From contig JAQSEB010000040.1 in the NCBI GenBank assembly GCA_030063045.1, forward strand, positions 62,001-126,000: a DNA stretch of 64,000 nt, given 5' to 3'. This DNA is from Pratylenchus scribneri. Its lineage: Eukaryota; Nematoda; Chromadorea; Rhabditida; Pratylenchidae. Each line of letters starts with the position of its first letter. Position 1 is the stretch's first letter. Made by a program: the position numbers and the translations under genes. The notes under the pieces were generated by a model that worked only from the letters and a program-made list of their open reading frames with translations, had not been told where the DNA came from and did no database searches. Positions 1 through 11,189 of the stretch are shown piece after piece.

Positions 1-330
1 TCAAAGAAAAGAGAAAACATAACATTAAAAATCCCTGAAATTTTCATTATACAAGATAGAAATTAAAAAAATTTTAGACTTATTCACAAAAAAATGTAAA
101 ATGTAGAAGACATTAATTTGAAATGGTATTTTATAAGTCCCAAATTAATTCCTACCTCACTAATAAGAGCTTTTATGCCTTATGGCAATAAGCAATAACC
201 TATAAAATCCAGCTCATTGATCTATCTAGTATAGCCAAACAATAAATTCGTTTTTTAAATATTCTGCACTTTTAGAAAAATCCTTTCAAAATATCTCCTA
301 TTCCTATTTAAATCAAATATCAACTTTAAA
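1..330. other. Upstream region of LU-1, no gene seen
   Basis: AT-rich sequence with no supported gene. It presumably holds the 5' flank of LU-1, whose start codon is at 331. I see no clear TATA box or repeat. Confidence 0.4.
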
Positions 331-975
331 ATGTGCATCAAATCTGCCATCATTTTCATCTGCCTTTTGGCAACATTAGTCAATATGGTTGATGGTAATT
401 TTACACATTTGATTCTTTTGAAATATATTTTTATTTATCTTCAGGCATGAAATGCTATGTTGGCAGCACTCTTGATGGAGAAGAACAACAAGAATGTAAC
501 ACGGCAAATACTTGCCTCAAAATTGATTGTATTTTTTTATAATTTATTAGCAAATTATTATTATTTTAAAATATAGGTGGCGGCCCACTTTCGGGTAATT
601 TTCTGAAGAGGTGTGGTTTTTATGTTCCTGGCTGTGATTGGTGATATCCCGTGTAGTGGCGATGAAGCTTTCTGCGAATTGGGTGGCATCAGTCATGATG
701 CTAAAAGTTGCAGCTTTTGTCGGGGCGAACTCTGTAATTCGGGTATGTTTTTTTCCTTTATGATAAAAAATGCTTAGTATAATATTAATTTAATTAAATT
801 CTTTATTTTTATGATAAGTGACAAATTGTCAGTGACAATGAGAATTAAAATTATGATCTATGATGTAGAAATAATATTACTTATATTATTAACAGCATTC
901 CATCATCCAATTGCAATTTCGCTGCTCATTGCAATTGGTGCTGTGATTGCCATTGTTGGGCATTTCTTCCTCTGA
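331..975 (+). pseudogene. LU-1: secreted Ly6/uPAR-like protein gene with a frameshift in exon 3
   Basis: First of six paralogues. Exons: 331-394 (signal peptide, starts MCIKSAIIF), 445-528 (GMKCY...TCLKIDC), 577-742 (ends CSFCRGELCNS) and 896-975 (hydrophobic tail ending TGA). The cysteine pattern, with KCY at the start and CxxCRGxLCN at the end, matches the Ly6/uPAR (LU, three-finger) family, whose members are secreted or GPI-anchored. The last exon encodes about 25 apolar residues with nothing after them, as expected for a GPI-anchor signal. Exon 3 is 166 bases, whereas intact paralogues have a multiple of three here. Read from exon 2 it meets TGA in the variable loop near 642, while its second half is intact in another frame. 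This is either a pseudogene or a one-base sequence error. Confidence 0.72.
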
Positions 976-1180
976 ATGAGAAAAATGAAGAAGAAATTGG
1001 CCAAAAAAATGTTGCAAAATGATGGCCATAATTCCAATATGTTAAACAAATTTAAATATGTTAATTTTTTTCCTGTCCATTTTTTATCCTTTCGGTATTT
1101 TTTTCAATTGTTTTTTTGCCATGTAAAACGTTTAAATAATAATGTTGGTAGAATGATGTGTAAATAGTCATATTAAACAT
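976..1180 (+). other. LU-1 3' UTR-like block
   Basis: The sequence after the LU-1 stop resembles that after LU-2 and, reversed, after the minus-strand paralogues (AAGAAGAAATTGGCCA, a TTGCAAAATGATGGCC-like stretch, then T-rich sequence with TTTTTATCCTTTCGGTATTT). It is open as a short ORF by chance. I read it as a conserved 3' UTR. Confidence 0.5.
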
Positions 1181-1886
1181 TCTCTATTAATCTTAATTTA
1201 ATCTTGGAAAAATTTGATCACATGTTTTAACTCAATTTAAAAATCCAAAAAATCATGGAAAATTTTTCCAATTAAATTGCTGGAATTATAAATGCCTGAA
1301 TAGATTTAAAATAAAAAAAAATATTAATCGGACTTCATTTTTATCATAAACCAATATAAAATTGATTACATAAGACAATAGAATAATTGAGTATTATATG
1401 TATCAATTTTTCACGGTCATTTGAATAGATTTTTCATTAATTTTAAGTTTAAGATTTATTCTTGGAACAATTTAACTTATCATAGTCGATCTAATATATT
1501 CAAAATTCTATTCTTAAACAAAATTTCAACTATCCTACTGAAGAAATTTATTTTGCATTATTTTAAAATTATTATAAAATTGAAATCTTGGACCACATCC
1601 TATATCCTTTTAGTAGTGAATAAGAATATAAAATATTTGCATATTAATTTTTTATTATTTTTAAATTTCTCTTATTTTTAAAATGTAAATTTTTTTAAAA
1701 GTCTAAGTTTCTCATCAATGCATTTCAAGCTATTATTTAAAATTAGCATCATAATTTAATAGCATATTTCTATGAACAAATATTTTTTCATCATTATTGA
1801 AATATCATCAATTTCCCTATTTTCTATCTTCGCTTTTGAGTCGAATTGGAATTTGGATAGAAAAAGAGTCTCTCCAAATATCCAAC
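1181..1886. other. Intergenic, AT-rich, no gene seen
   Basis: About 700 bases of very AT-rich sequence. The short ORF at 1421-1681 is a K/I/F/N-rich composition artefact with no recognisable domain. Confidence 0.4.
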
Positions 1887-2049
1887 CAGGGCTGGGGCCG
1901 CAATTGCGATTTTCGATTTCGATTTGGTATTTTTCAGGAAAATTTTGAAAAATTATGAAAAAAGTAAAGTGGGGACCCTTAACTTTTCAATTTAGTTGCG
2001 GTTGCGATTGCCGCAATTGCGGCATTTTTGAGTTGCGGCCCCAGCCCTG
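1887..2049. mobile_element. 163-bp hAT-type MITE
   Basis: Terminal inverted repeats read CAGGGCTGGGGCCGCAA inward from both ends. The same 8 bases, TATCCAAC, lie immediately outside each end (1879-1886 and 2050-2057). Ends starting CAG with an 8-bp target duplication are typical of hAT-superfamily non-autonomous elements. The interior is built of repeated GCAATTGCG/GATTTCGATT motifs. It has no coding capacity. Confidence 0.85.
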
Positions 2050-2229
2050 TATCCAACTGAATTCTGGGCATATTCTCGAATATCACTCTTCTCTAAATAA
2101 TTTTAAAAAAATTTCCAAATACAAGAAAAAATGGATTTGCATTGCCCTTATCCATTCCTCTGATCCCTCATTCCAATCCAAAATTTTCCCTAGATTTATC
2201 ATGTCATCACTCCTTATTTGAAAACATAA

Positions 2230-2961
2230 GAAAATAAAGTAAAAATAATTTATATGATATCATTTTTTCTCTTCATTCCATTAAAAACAAATTCATCATT
2301 CAAGGTACAATGTACATAAAATTAATTTGTCCCGATTCGAGGATATTCCCAACAAAAATGTGCAATCATCATTTTCAAAAAAACGAATCCCAATTTTTAT
2401 TGAAAATGGAAGGGGGGAGTGGAGGTGAATTTTGTTGAATCATTCAATTTACCGTCGTTTCGGCCAAAATGAGAACACATTCATCTTCATTTTACTATTT
2501 CATTCAATCCATTAAAATTAAATGCGATTGGGCTTTTCTCTCATTTAATTTTTATTATTTTATTTCCCAATAAATAGAATTCTTATAAAATTCTGAAATC
2601 AGGGTTTTCAGTTTATTTAGGCATTCATTCATAGAAAATATACCCATTAGATTAATAATATCTGAAATGTCATTATGCAAACTAAGAATTGAACAGATAT
2701 TTAGTTTTCTACCGAAATGAACTTATTCTCAAAATAACATATTTATCTTATTGTTTTTAATCATATCTATTAAGTTGCCGTCTGAATTAATTCTCATCGC
2801 ATGAATGAGCCTTTCTTTTACGCCATTAAACCATAAATCCAATTTATCCGCCCATTTCTCATTCCCGAGATATATATTCATTTATTTTATTAATATTCTG
2901 CATTTAGAAAATTCTTCAACTCTCAAATAATCTTCTAACATCCAATCTAATATCATCCAAA
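2230..2961 (+). promoter_or_regulatory. Conserved upstream region of LU-2
   Basis: Much of this flank is related, in opposite orientation, to the regions upstream of LU-5 (11,190-11,990) and LU-6 (23,550-25,400). Shared pieces include CATTGTAC-type motifs around 2,310, a GAGAACACATTCATCTTCAT-like stretch, and a run of ATTTTATT before the gene. Conservation across paralogues means duplicated 5' flank and probably promoter. No unique core element was identified. Confidence 0.45.
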
Positions 2962-4523
2962 ATGTGTGGCAAATCTGTCATCATTGCCATCTGCCTGTTG
3001 GCAACTTTGATAGGCATTGCTGCTGGTAATTTTAGACTTAAAATTTAATTTTGTAATATATTTCTTATTTCTTTTAAATTTGAGGCCTTAAATGTTACCA
3101 TGGTCATGCCAAAACTGGTAGTGGAGATGATGCATACATCGTGAGAGAATGTGACTATGCGGACACATGCGTCAAATCTGATTGTAAAATTGTTTAATTT
3201 ATAAATGTGAATTACATGAAATAAAGGTGACGGTCCACTTGCTGGACATTCTATCAAGGGCTGTTATAATCTGCCTCCGGGTGCTGATATCAGTGTATGT
3301 TCCCCTGCCGAATGCACGAGCCCTGCAGGCATCAAAAGCGGCGGAATCTGCAGTTATTGCCGTGGCGATCTGTGCAATTCTGGTATGTTTATTATTTAAA
3401 AATGTTGATCACCAAATATTTAACAAATTTTTTCTAGCCTTTATAGTATTGAATGAATCTGATATTTATTTCTAATTTTATTATATTTTACAATCTTGAA
3501 TGAAAATGATAAGTTGAAAGCAGGGATGGGTTCGGAATTTCGAATTCCGATTCCGAAGGCCGGAATTCCAGTGTTTGAGTTCCGTTCTGATTCCGATTCC
3601 GAAAAGTGGTCGAATTCCGAAAAATTCCGAAAAAAGCAAAGGGGGGACCCTTTGCTACTTTTATGCAAAAATTTGGTTTATTTTTCGAAACGAATTCCTT
3701 TTTTACCTTCAATTATTTTCTTTTTCTTACACTTTTTCTGGTTTGCTAAATTTTATTTAAAAATTAAAATTTGATGCGGAAATATCATTAAATAATTTTT
3801 TGAAATATCATTGAAAATAAATTTTATGAATAAAAATTTCACTTTATTTTATTTCATCGAATTTTTCTAATTTATAATGGATTAAAAATTTTTTGAAAAG
3901 TTCCGATTCCGGTTCCGAATGCCGGAATTCCGGTGTTTGAGTTCCGTTCCGATTCCGATTAAATACCGATTCCGAGGCCAATTCCGATTCTGATTTTTTT
4001 GAATTCCGAACCCATCACTGGTTGAAAGCATCAAATGTATACGGACCAAATTATTTATCTTATATTTGGGGGTATTTAAGAATGAAATTTATAATAATTT
4101 GTATGTATTATTTATATTTTGCTCTCTTTTTAACATAAATGATTAATGAAAATTAACAATAATAACCGCACTTTTTCAGGAAATATGGCCACCAATACCA
4201 ACACGGATAATTCGGGAAATGGCAAACCGAACGGCGAACCGCCGAAATCGGAGAAAAGTCAACCAGCCTCGGACAATGGACTGAGTGAGTACAATTAACT
4301 AACATTAAATTATATAACATTCGAAATATATGATATTTAAACTTTGAATAACATTTTTAATATTTTTTTTTTATAAAATAAGAAAAACTCATAATATTCC
4401 TTTTATTAGAGCAAAAATTTTAATTATATTCTTTACACAGTATTCCATCATCCGATTACAATTCCACTGCTTATTGCCATTGGCGCTATGATGACTGTAT
4501 TGCTGGGGCACTACTTGCTATAA
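2962..4523 (+). CDS. LU-2: secreted, GPI-anchored Ly6/uPAR-like protein
   Basis: Five exons: 2962-3025 (signal peptide, starts MCGKSVIIAICLL), 3085-3183, 3227-3382, 4180-4284 and 4441-4523; they sum to 168 codons plus stop with consistent phases. Exons 2 and 3 form one LU domain: KCYHG, RECDYADTC, KGCYN, then CSYCRGDLCNS, the Ly6-type ending. Exon 4 is a Thr/Asn/Pro/Lys-rich hydrophilic stalk. Exon 5 (starts IFHHPITIPLL) is a short hydrophobic C-terminal tail that fits GPI attachment. LU proteins usually act at the cell surface or as secreted modulators; the ligand is unknown. Intron 3 holds a 500-bp hAT-type MITE. This is the cleanest plus-strand member. Confidence 0.78.
3521..4020. mobile_element. 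500-bp hAT-type MITE in LU-2 intron 3
   Basis: The ends are inverted repeats (CAGGGATGGGTTCGGAATT left, CAGTGATGGGTTCGGAATTC on the other strand at the right), flanked by the 8-bp duplication GTTGAAAG at 3513-3520 and 4021-4028. The interior carries long subterminal inverted blocks rich in ATTCCGATTCCGA. No transposase is present. Several short ORFs here on both strands are products of the repeats. Confidence 0.88.
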
Positions 4524-5279
4524 GATTAAGAATGAACAATGAAGTCAGAAGGAATCGGCCAAAAAATTGTTGCAAAAAGATGAGGCCACAATACACAATT
4601 CCAAAAATGTTAAAAACAAATTATGTTAATATCTATCCCTTTTCTGTCATTCTTTTGTATTTTCGGCTATTTGGGTTCACTTTACTCTTTCCACAATTGA
4701 ATAAAAAAGTAACTTGAAAATATTTGTTGCAGATTGGAGAATTTTAGTATATTATTTATTTTCTCAATGACTTTTTAAAATAGAATAGACAAAAGAATTG
4801 TACATTTGTGATTTAATTGAACTAATTTTTGAAAGTTATATTTTCCTTAAATCAGTTTTTGAGGATTGTAGTTGAATTTGGATTGGGGTTAGACTTATAT
4901 TAATAGGACCTTGAATTGATTTGTTCAATTGATGAGCTTGGAAAATGACAAGAATTAAGATTAAATTTTTATTTTTGAACTGTAGAATATATTGATATCA
5001 AAATGATTGATCAAATCAAAATAATCTGGCAAAAGTTATGCAAAATGATGAAAAAGCCTTATTTTGACTTATTTTTATCTTTTTTTTCACCTAATAACTT
5101 TTACAATTTCTATCAATTCATTAATTTTTCTATTTTTCAATTAATCTGAATCCATTTTCCATAAATTTTAAAATATTATCAGATTTATTAAACTGGAAGC
5201 TTTGAAGAAAATCTAATTGTTATATGCAAAATTCTGAAATACCAATCGGCAAAAGAAAATGTAAAAAAAATGAATAATT
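4524..5279. other. Convergent intergenic region between LU-2 and LU-3
   Basis: It holds the LU-2 3' UTR (about 4524-4735, with an AATAAA polyadenylation signal near 4,700), then AT-rich sequence with no gene. Confidence 0.4.
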
Positions 5280-5495
5280 GTTTGTAAATTTTTACTTCAA
5301 CATTTTTTATTCAACATTAGAAAAAGTAAAGATGAACCAAAATAACCGAAAATAAAAAAAAGACAGAAAAGGGGATAGACATAACATATTTTGTTTAACA
5401 TGAATTATTGGCATCAGATTTTTGCAAAAAATTTTGTGGCCAATTTCTTCTTTCAAATCTTCTTCTTCAGAACAAGAAATGCCCAATTATGGTCT
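5280..5495 (-). other. LU-3 3' UTR, conserved among paralogues
   Basis: On the plus strand this contains CAACATTTTTTATTCAACAT followed by GAAAAAG...AACCGAAAATA...AAGGGGATAGACATAACA...TTTTGTGGCCAA. The same order of blocks follows LU-4, LU-5 and LU-6. Read in the gene direction it includes AATAAA, a polyadenylation signal. Confidence 0.6.
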
Positions 5496-6529
5496 TCAAA
5501 GTGCTAATGGCACAATCGGATCGCTGAATGCTGTTAAAAATAAAAACTTCCATAGCAAAATCATTCATATTTCGAAATCGTATAAATTTTTAACGTAATA
5601 TGCCCTAAACGTAATGATCCAAGCTAGCGTAAGTTAGGCTTTTTATCTAAAATCAGCTAATGAATAAAAATAGATATTCATAATTTTGTGTAATAATCAA
5701 TTTGTTGTTATTATACATCTACAAAAAACATACGCGAATTGCACAGTCCGCCACGGCAAAATTTGCAATCCTTAGCGTCAGATTTAATGCCATTAAGTTT
5801 GCAATAGGCATCGCTGCATGGGAGTTCTCCTTCATCACCAGGAGCTGAAACACCACAGCCCTTAAATATTTTCCCATCAAGTGCGCCGCCACCTTTATTT
5901 TAACAATATTAATTCGTTTTTAATTTATAAAAAATTACAAGAAATTGTTGTGCATGTATTCACAAACGGGGCACATTCTTTCTGTTGGAATCCCAAATCG
6001 TTGAAGCCCTCATAGCATTTCATGCCTAATAATAATGAAAAATATATTTAGAATTGGCAAACTACTCGAGTGTACTAATCAATTTGTAGTTATAATACAT
6101 AAAAACAAACCCGCATTGCACATTTCGCCACGACAAATTTTGCAATCCTTGGCACTAATTATGGTGGCACCAATCCTGCAATGACTGCTGCTGCATTGCA
6201 CTTCTCCATCGCCACCAGCAGGAATTGAAGGTCCACAACCCTTAAAGGTTTTCCCATCAAGTGGACCGCCACCTTTATTTTAACAATTAATTCATTTTTT
6301 AATTTATAAAAAATTACAAATAACTGTCATGCAGGTATTCACCAGTCCACCACATTCCATCTCTTTGAATCCATCCATGGTGTTACCAGATTGGCATTTG
6401 ATGCCTGATGTTAATTGTTAATTAAAAATAAAAATTTTAAGTTATTTTTAAAATACCAGCAGCAATGCCTATGAAAGATGCAGCCAAAAGACAAATGAAA
6501 ATGACAGTACATTTGTCAAAAATACACAT
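5496..6529 (-). CDS. LU-3: two-domain secreted Ly6/uPAR-like protein with a shortened tail
   Basis: Six exons in gene order: 6457-6529 (signal peptide, starts MCIFDKCTVIF), 6318-6404, 6111-6272, 5939-6025, 5734-5892 and 5496-5530; 200 codons plus stop in phase. The exon-2/exon-3 pair is present twice, giving two LU domains (GIKCQSG...CKICRGEMCN and GMKCYEG...CKFCRGGLCNS). Internal duplication by exon pairs is easy here because every intron is phase 1. The last exon starts FSDPIVPLAL and stops early: a small deletion relative to LU-1, LU-5 and LU-6 shifts the frame, and the old hydrophobic tail persists out of frame downstream. The product is therefore predicted to be secreted and not anchored. 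Confidence 0.75.
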
Positions 6530-7789
6530 TTTTGGATGTTGTTTGATTTGATGAAAAATAATTTTGTGAATTTTTGAAATCCTTAAGAAACAATATTAAA
6601 AGTGATGAATTTTGTCAGCTTATTTTACCAGCAGCAAAATTTTATTTCAAAAAGCTAAAATTTATTGGAGTGTTCAAAATGATTTGCCCCTCTCAATTTT
6701 TAATTTTATAAAAATTATTCATTTTGAAAAGGCGATAATTTATGCCATTATGATTTTGGGCTTTTCTCATCCATTTTATTAATGCATTAAATCCATTTGC
6801 CTGTTTAACATTTTATTTTATCCAAATGGAAAAAATTGACGGCAAAAATTTCCATTTTAATGACATCAGAGAGGTTTTTAAAATTTTAAATATTGAAAGG
6901 AAAGTTTTAGTTTTATAAAGAATTTTATTTTATCCAAGGTATTTTTGAAAATCCATTATGGTTATATTGTTACAAAAATAAAATTAGATGAATTAGGATG
7001 ATAATCAAAAAGGGTAATTATAGATAGGTGACGATTTAGTCTCGTCGATTCAATACCTGAAAAATTTCTTATTAAACCACACTAAAAAAATAATGATGAA
7101 ATGTTTATTGGGATTGTAAAATAAATGAATTTATAATACAATTATCATATCAACTTGTTACATATTTTTTTATTACGAATATTAAATCGAGCTCTATTAA
7201 TACTCTATTAAATATAATAAATTAAAATTTTTGGAATCGCTTTTTTAACTGCTTCTTAATTTTGAATAAAATTAAAAAGACAATTTAAAGAGAAAATTTG
7301 AGTTACCACTTTCGAATGATATAAATTTTCCAGATAAGTTGATGTTTTTTAGAAACATTTTCATTTCAATATGATTTACCGAAATATCACATTAAAAGTT
7401 ATTGCCAAAATGACGTAAAATACTTGAATGATCGATTTGAACTTACTTTTTTCTCAACTTTTTGCAATTTCTATCAAATTCATTAATTTTTTCTTTTATC
7501 AATTATCCGAATCCATTATCCAATAGATTACAAAATATTATAAAATTTATTAAACCGAAAGCTTAATTGTTTTATGCATAATTCTAGAATAAAAATTGGA
7601 AATAGAATATTTTTAGAAAATTTTAAAAAAATAGTTGAGAAATACCGCTTTCATTGGCTTTTAAAAAAATGAGAAAATGTTTTACCATTCAAAATCTAAA
7701 CCAATCTTGAGACCATATCTTTGAATATGAATCCTACTTTTTTCATACAAAATTCAATCGCGTCTTCGAATCAATCTAATAAATTGAAT
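6530..7789. other. Intergenic, upstream of LU-3 and downstream of LU-4
   Basis: AT-rich with no gene. The first few hundred bases are similar to the segment upstream of LU-4 (9,200-9,650), including CAGCAAAATTTTxTTTCAAA and GCTAAAATTTATTGGAGT, so the 5' flanks were duplicated with the genes. AAGGTTATxTAGGTGACG-like sequence follows in both. Confidence 0.4.
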
Positions 7790-7994
7790 GACAAATTTTC
7801 ATTACAACATTTTTTATTCAACATTGGAAAAAGGAAAGTTAAATCAATAAAAACCGAAAATTAAAGAATGACAGAATTAACACATTTTGTTGATTAACAT
7901 TTTGGAATTATGGTCATCATTTTTTGCAAAAATTTTGTGGCCAATTCCTTCTTTCATTTTTCTCCTTTAGAGCAAGAAGAGCCGATGACAGCCA
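7790..7994 (-). other. LU-4 3' UTR, conserved among paralogues
   Basis: Contains the shared CAACATTTTTTATTCAACAT block, GAAAAAGGAAAGTTAAATCAA, and the TTTTGTGGCCAATTCCTTCT block in the order seen after LU-3, LU-5 and LU-6. AATAAA lies within the first block on the gene strand. Confidence 0.6.
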
Positions 7995-9192
7995 TCACAG
8001 TGCTAACGGCGCAATCGAATTGCCGAAAGCTGTTAAAATGGAAAAATTGAGAGTAAATTTTTATGTATTTTTAACATTCCCAACTTGCCACTTGAGATGA
8101 GATTTTATTCTAATTATGCGTTTCGATCCATTTATTGAGTAATTGAAAATTTGATAAAAAGTATAAATATATCTATCTGACAAAAGATTTTTTAAAACAT
8201 TTTTCTGCGCGGTTTTACTTTGATTTTTTCTCTTTACTATGAGGAAAATCACAAGTAATAAATTAACCCTAGATTTGAACGTAATATTCATTAATTAGCA
8301 GAAAGAAATAAAAGGAATTGGGTTTGTGCCTAGCTAGTCTGTCGTCAATTTAAGCGTTTTTTGGTTTTCTAAATTCAATGAATGGATAGAAGAATTAGAT
8401 ATTCATAATCTGAGATAGTACTATCAATTTGTTGTTTTTATTCATATATATAAAAAAAACCCGAATTGCAGAGATTGCCATGGCAAAAGTTGCAATCCTT
8501 GGCTGGAATGCCACTGCATTGGCCACTGTGGCATGCGAGTTCCCCATCACCAACAGGAGCTGAAACACCACATCCCTTAAATATTTTCCCATCAAGTTCG
8601 CCACCACCTTTAGTTGAATAAAATTAATTTGTTTTTATATAAAAATTACAATTGACTGTCATGCATGTATTCACCAGATTACCACAAACAATCTCTTTGA
8701 ATCCATCCATGGTATTACCAGAGAGGCATTTCATACCTGCTGATACTGATGCTAATTAAAAATATGAATTTTAAATTATATTTATAAAACAAAAACGAAC
8801 CCGAATTGCACAGATCGCCACGACAAATGGTGCAATTCTTAGCGGGAATGCCATTGCATTTTCCATTGTGACATGGGACTTCTCCGTCACCAGAAATTTG
8901 CGGACCACATTCCCTTACTTTCTTTCCCATCAAATGCGCCGCCACATATAATATAAATAATAATAATTAGCTTATGTTTTATAAAAATTACAAATAACTG
9001 TCATGCAGGTATTCACCAGACCAAAACATTCCTTCTCTTCGAATCCATCCATGGTGTTTCCACTTGAGCATTTGATGCCTGATATTAATTAAAAATATAA
9101 ATTTTTAAGTTATTTTTAAAATTACCAGAAGAAATGCCGAACAAGCATGCAGCCAAAAGGCAAATGAAAATGATGGTATATTTGCAACGCAT
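7995..9192 (-). CDS. LU-4: Ly6/uPAR-like protein with one decayed exon
   Basis: Exons in gene order: 9126-9192 (signal peptide, starts MRCKYTIIFICLL), 8992-9078, a decayed exon at 8801-8945, 8650-8736, 8461-8607 and 7995-8029. Like LU-3 it descends from a two-domain gene. The decayed exon has AT where the acceptor AG should be (8946-8947) and a one-base insertion near its GGA-TGT; its CTICRGDLCNS end survives. Skipping it joins 8992-9078 to 8650-8736 in frame, giving 140 codons plus stop, with one half-domain followed by one full LU domain (KCLSG to CNFCHGNLCNS). The last exon has the same early stop as LU-3 (FGNSIAPLAL then TGA), so no GPI tail is made. A functional product is uncertain. Confidence 0.62.
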
Positions 9193-10119
9193 TTTTTAAT
9201 GATGTTTAATTCGATTAGGAATACTTTTGTGAATTTAAAATCCTTAAAAAAACGATATAAAATGTGATGAGTTTTGTCAATTTATTTTACCAGCAAAATT
9301 TTTTTTCAAAAAAGCTAAAATTTATTGGAGTATTCAAAATGTTTTAGCCTTCTCAAAATTTTTTTAATTTTGAATTTTTAAAATGCGATAATTTATGCCA
9401 TTAAAATATTTGGCCATTCTCATCCATTTTATTAATGCATTTTATTCGTTTTAATATTTTATTTCGTCCAAATGAAAAAAATCGTGGCGATAATTTACAT
9501 TTTAAATATCAAAGCTTTTTAAAACTCTGGATAATGGAAGGGTAGTTTTAAAATTTTTTTATTATTTTATCCTAGTATTCTTTGAAATTCTATTAGATAA
9601 TATTATTTTAAAATAATTTTAAATGAATTATGATAAATATGACAAATATCAAAAAGGTTATGTAGGTGACGAACCGTCGATTCAGAAAGCAAAAATATTG
9701 GACACCAACTCACTCTGCAAGAAAGTTATTCAAATAGAAAATCAAACAAAAATATTGATATAATATTTATTTGGACTATAAAATATATGATTTATAATAT
9801 AATTATCAGCTTAATCTTTAATCCATATTTTAATTACAAATATTAAATGGACTTCTATCAATCTTTTTACGTATAATAAACTCAAATTTTTGCAATAAAC
9901 CATTTTTCAATAGTGACTTAATTTTGAATAAATTAAAAGACCATTTTATATAGAATATTTAAATTACCACTTTCAGCTAATATAAGCATCGTAGAATTTG
10001 GTACTCGCTGCGTGCATGGCCAAAACTTACTCAAGATGTTAAATCGGTGGTACCGAATTAATAAAAGAAAAAACAATATTTAATATACAAATTATCCATT
10101 AAGTGATTGACAATTGACA
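9193..10119. other. Intergenic, upstream of LU-4
   Basis: Contains the 5' flank shared with LU-3, then AT-rich DNA with no gene or clear repeat. Confidence 0.35.
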
Positions 10120-10303
10120 TCATTTTCTTTTCAACATTTTTTATTCAACATTGGAAAGATGAAAGTGAACCCAAAAATAACCGAAAATACAAAAGAAGGA
10201 CAGTGAAAGGGATAGACTTTAACAGATTTTGGTTAACATTTTGGAATATGGCCATCTTCTTTTTGCAACAATTTTGTGGCCAATTCCATCTTCCTTCTTC
10301 TTC
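10120..10303 (-). other. LU-5 3' UTR, nearly identical to that of LU-6
   Basis: From CAACATTTTTTATTCAACAT through ATGAAAGTGAACCCAAAAAT, AAGGACAGTGAAAGGGATAG and TTTTGTGGCCA, this block matches 13,355-13,530 after LU-6 at almost every base, closer than most coding exons of the two genes. It carries AATAAA on the gene strand. Confidence 0.65.
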
Positions 10304-11184
10304 TTAAAGCACGAAATGCCCGATGGCAACCATCACAGCGCCAATGGCAATGAGCAGCGAAATGGCAATCGGATGGTGGAATGCTGTAAAAAATTATAAA
10401 TTACTCGAATTTTTTGGTCCGATAAATAAAATTATAAAAAATTCTAATAAATTTGCTTATTTTATTTGAAAAACTATTGAAAAATATAAAAAAATTTTTA
10501 AATTTTAATGTTAAATATTTCGAATATTTTTGAAATTTATTATTAATTAATTTTACTCACTCAGTCCATTCTCCGAATTCGAATCGCCCGTGTTGGTATT
10601 GGTGCCCATATTTTCTGAAAAGTGTTTGGTTATCATTATTATCTTGCTTTAACCATTAATCTTTAGTATTATGATAAAAAATAAAAATTTTATAAAAATA
10701 AAAATTTTATTTTCGAAATCCATAGAAAATTTTCTTGCTATATTTTATAAACAATTTGGAAATGATAATTAAAATAACTTACGCGAATTGCACAAATCGC
10801 CTTGACAAAAGTTGCAATCTTTAGCGGCATCTTTGACACCCTTAACTGTGCATTCTTTGACACTGCATGTGAGTTGCCCAGGCTCAGTGATTTTGAGACC
10901 ACAACCCTTAAGTGATTTTCCCGCAAATTGGCCGCCACCTATATTTTAAATAATAAAATTACTTCACTTTTAATTAATAAAGAATTACAATTAACATGCA
11001 AGCAAGTATCCACCCCAACACAATCCGTCTTTTCGAATCCAAAATCGGTGTAGCCAGAATGGCATTTGATGCCTAATGGTAAAAATATATTTACAGAGAA
11101 TGCAAATTCAATATTACCGGCAGCAATGCCAACCAACGCTGCCAAAAAGCAGATGACTAATAAGATGACAGGCTTGGCACACAT
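10304..11184 (-). CDS. LU-5: secreted, GPI-anchored Ly6/uPAR-like protein
   Basis: Five exons: 11118-11184 (signal peptide, starts MCAKPVILLVICFLAAL), 10989-11072, 10783-10938, 10561-10614 and 10304-10383; 146 codons plus stop with consistent phases. One LU domain: KCHSGY, DCVGVDTC, KGCGLK, then CNFCQGDLCNS. Exon 4 is a short Thr/Asn/Ser stalk like that of LU-2 (both have TNTNT). The last exon encodes a hydrophobic tail (starts FHHPIAISLLIAIGA) that fits GPI anchoring. No damage is seen, so this is the most convincing minus-strand member. Upstream sequence is shared with LU-2 and LU-6. Confidence 0.8.
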
Positions 11185-11189
11185 TTTGG

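Noticed and set aside
3441..3774. Four overlapping ORFs rich in Ser/Glu/Phe
   Set aside because: They arise from ATTCCGATTCCGA repeats of the MITE at 3,521-4,020.
331..11184. Calling the LU proteins three-finger toxins
   Set aside because: The fold family is shared, but the GPI-type tails and CxxCRGxLCN ending fit ordinary Ly6/uPAR surface proteins; nothing points to toxicity.
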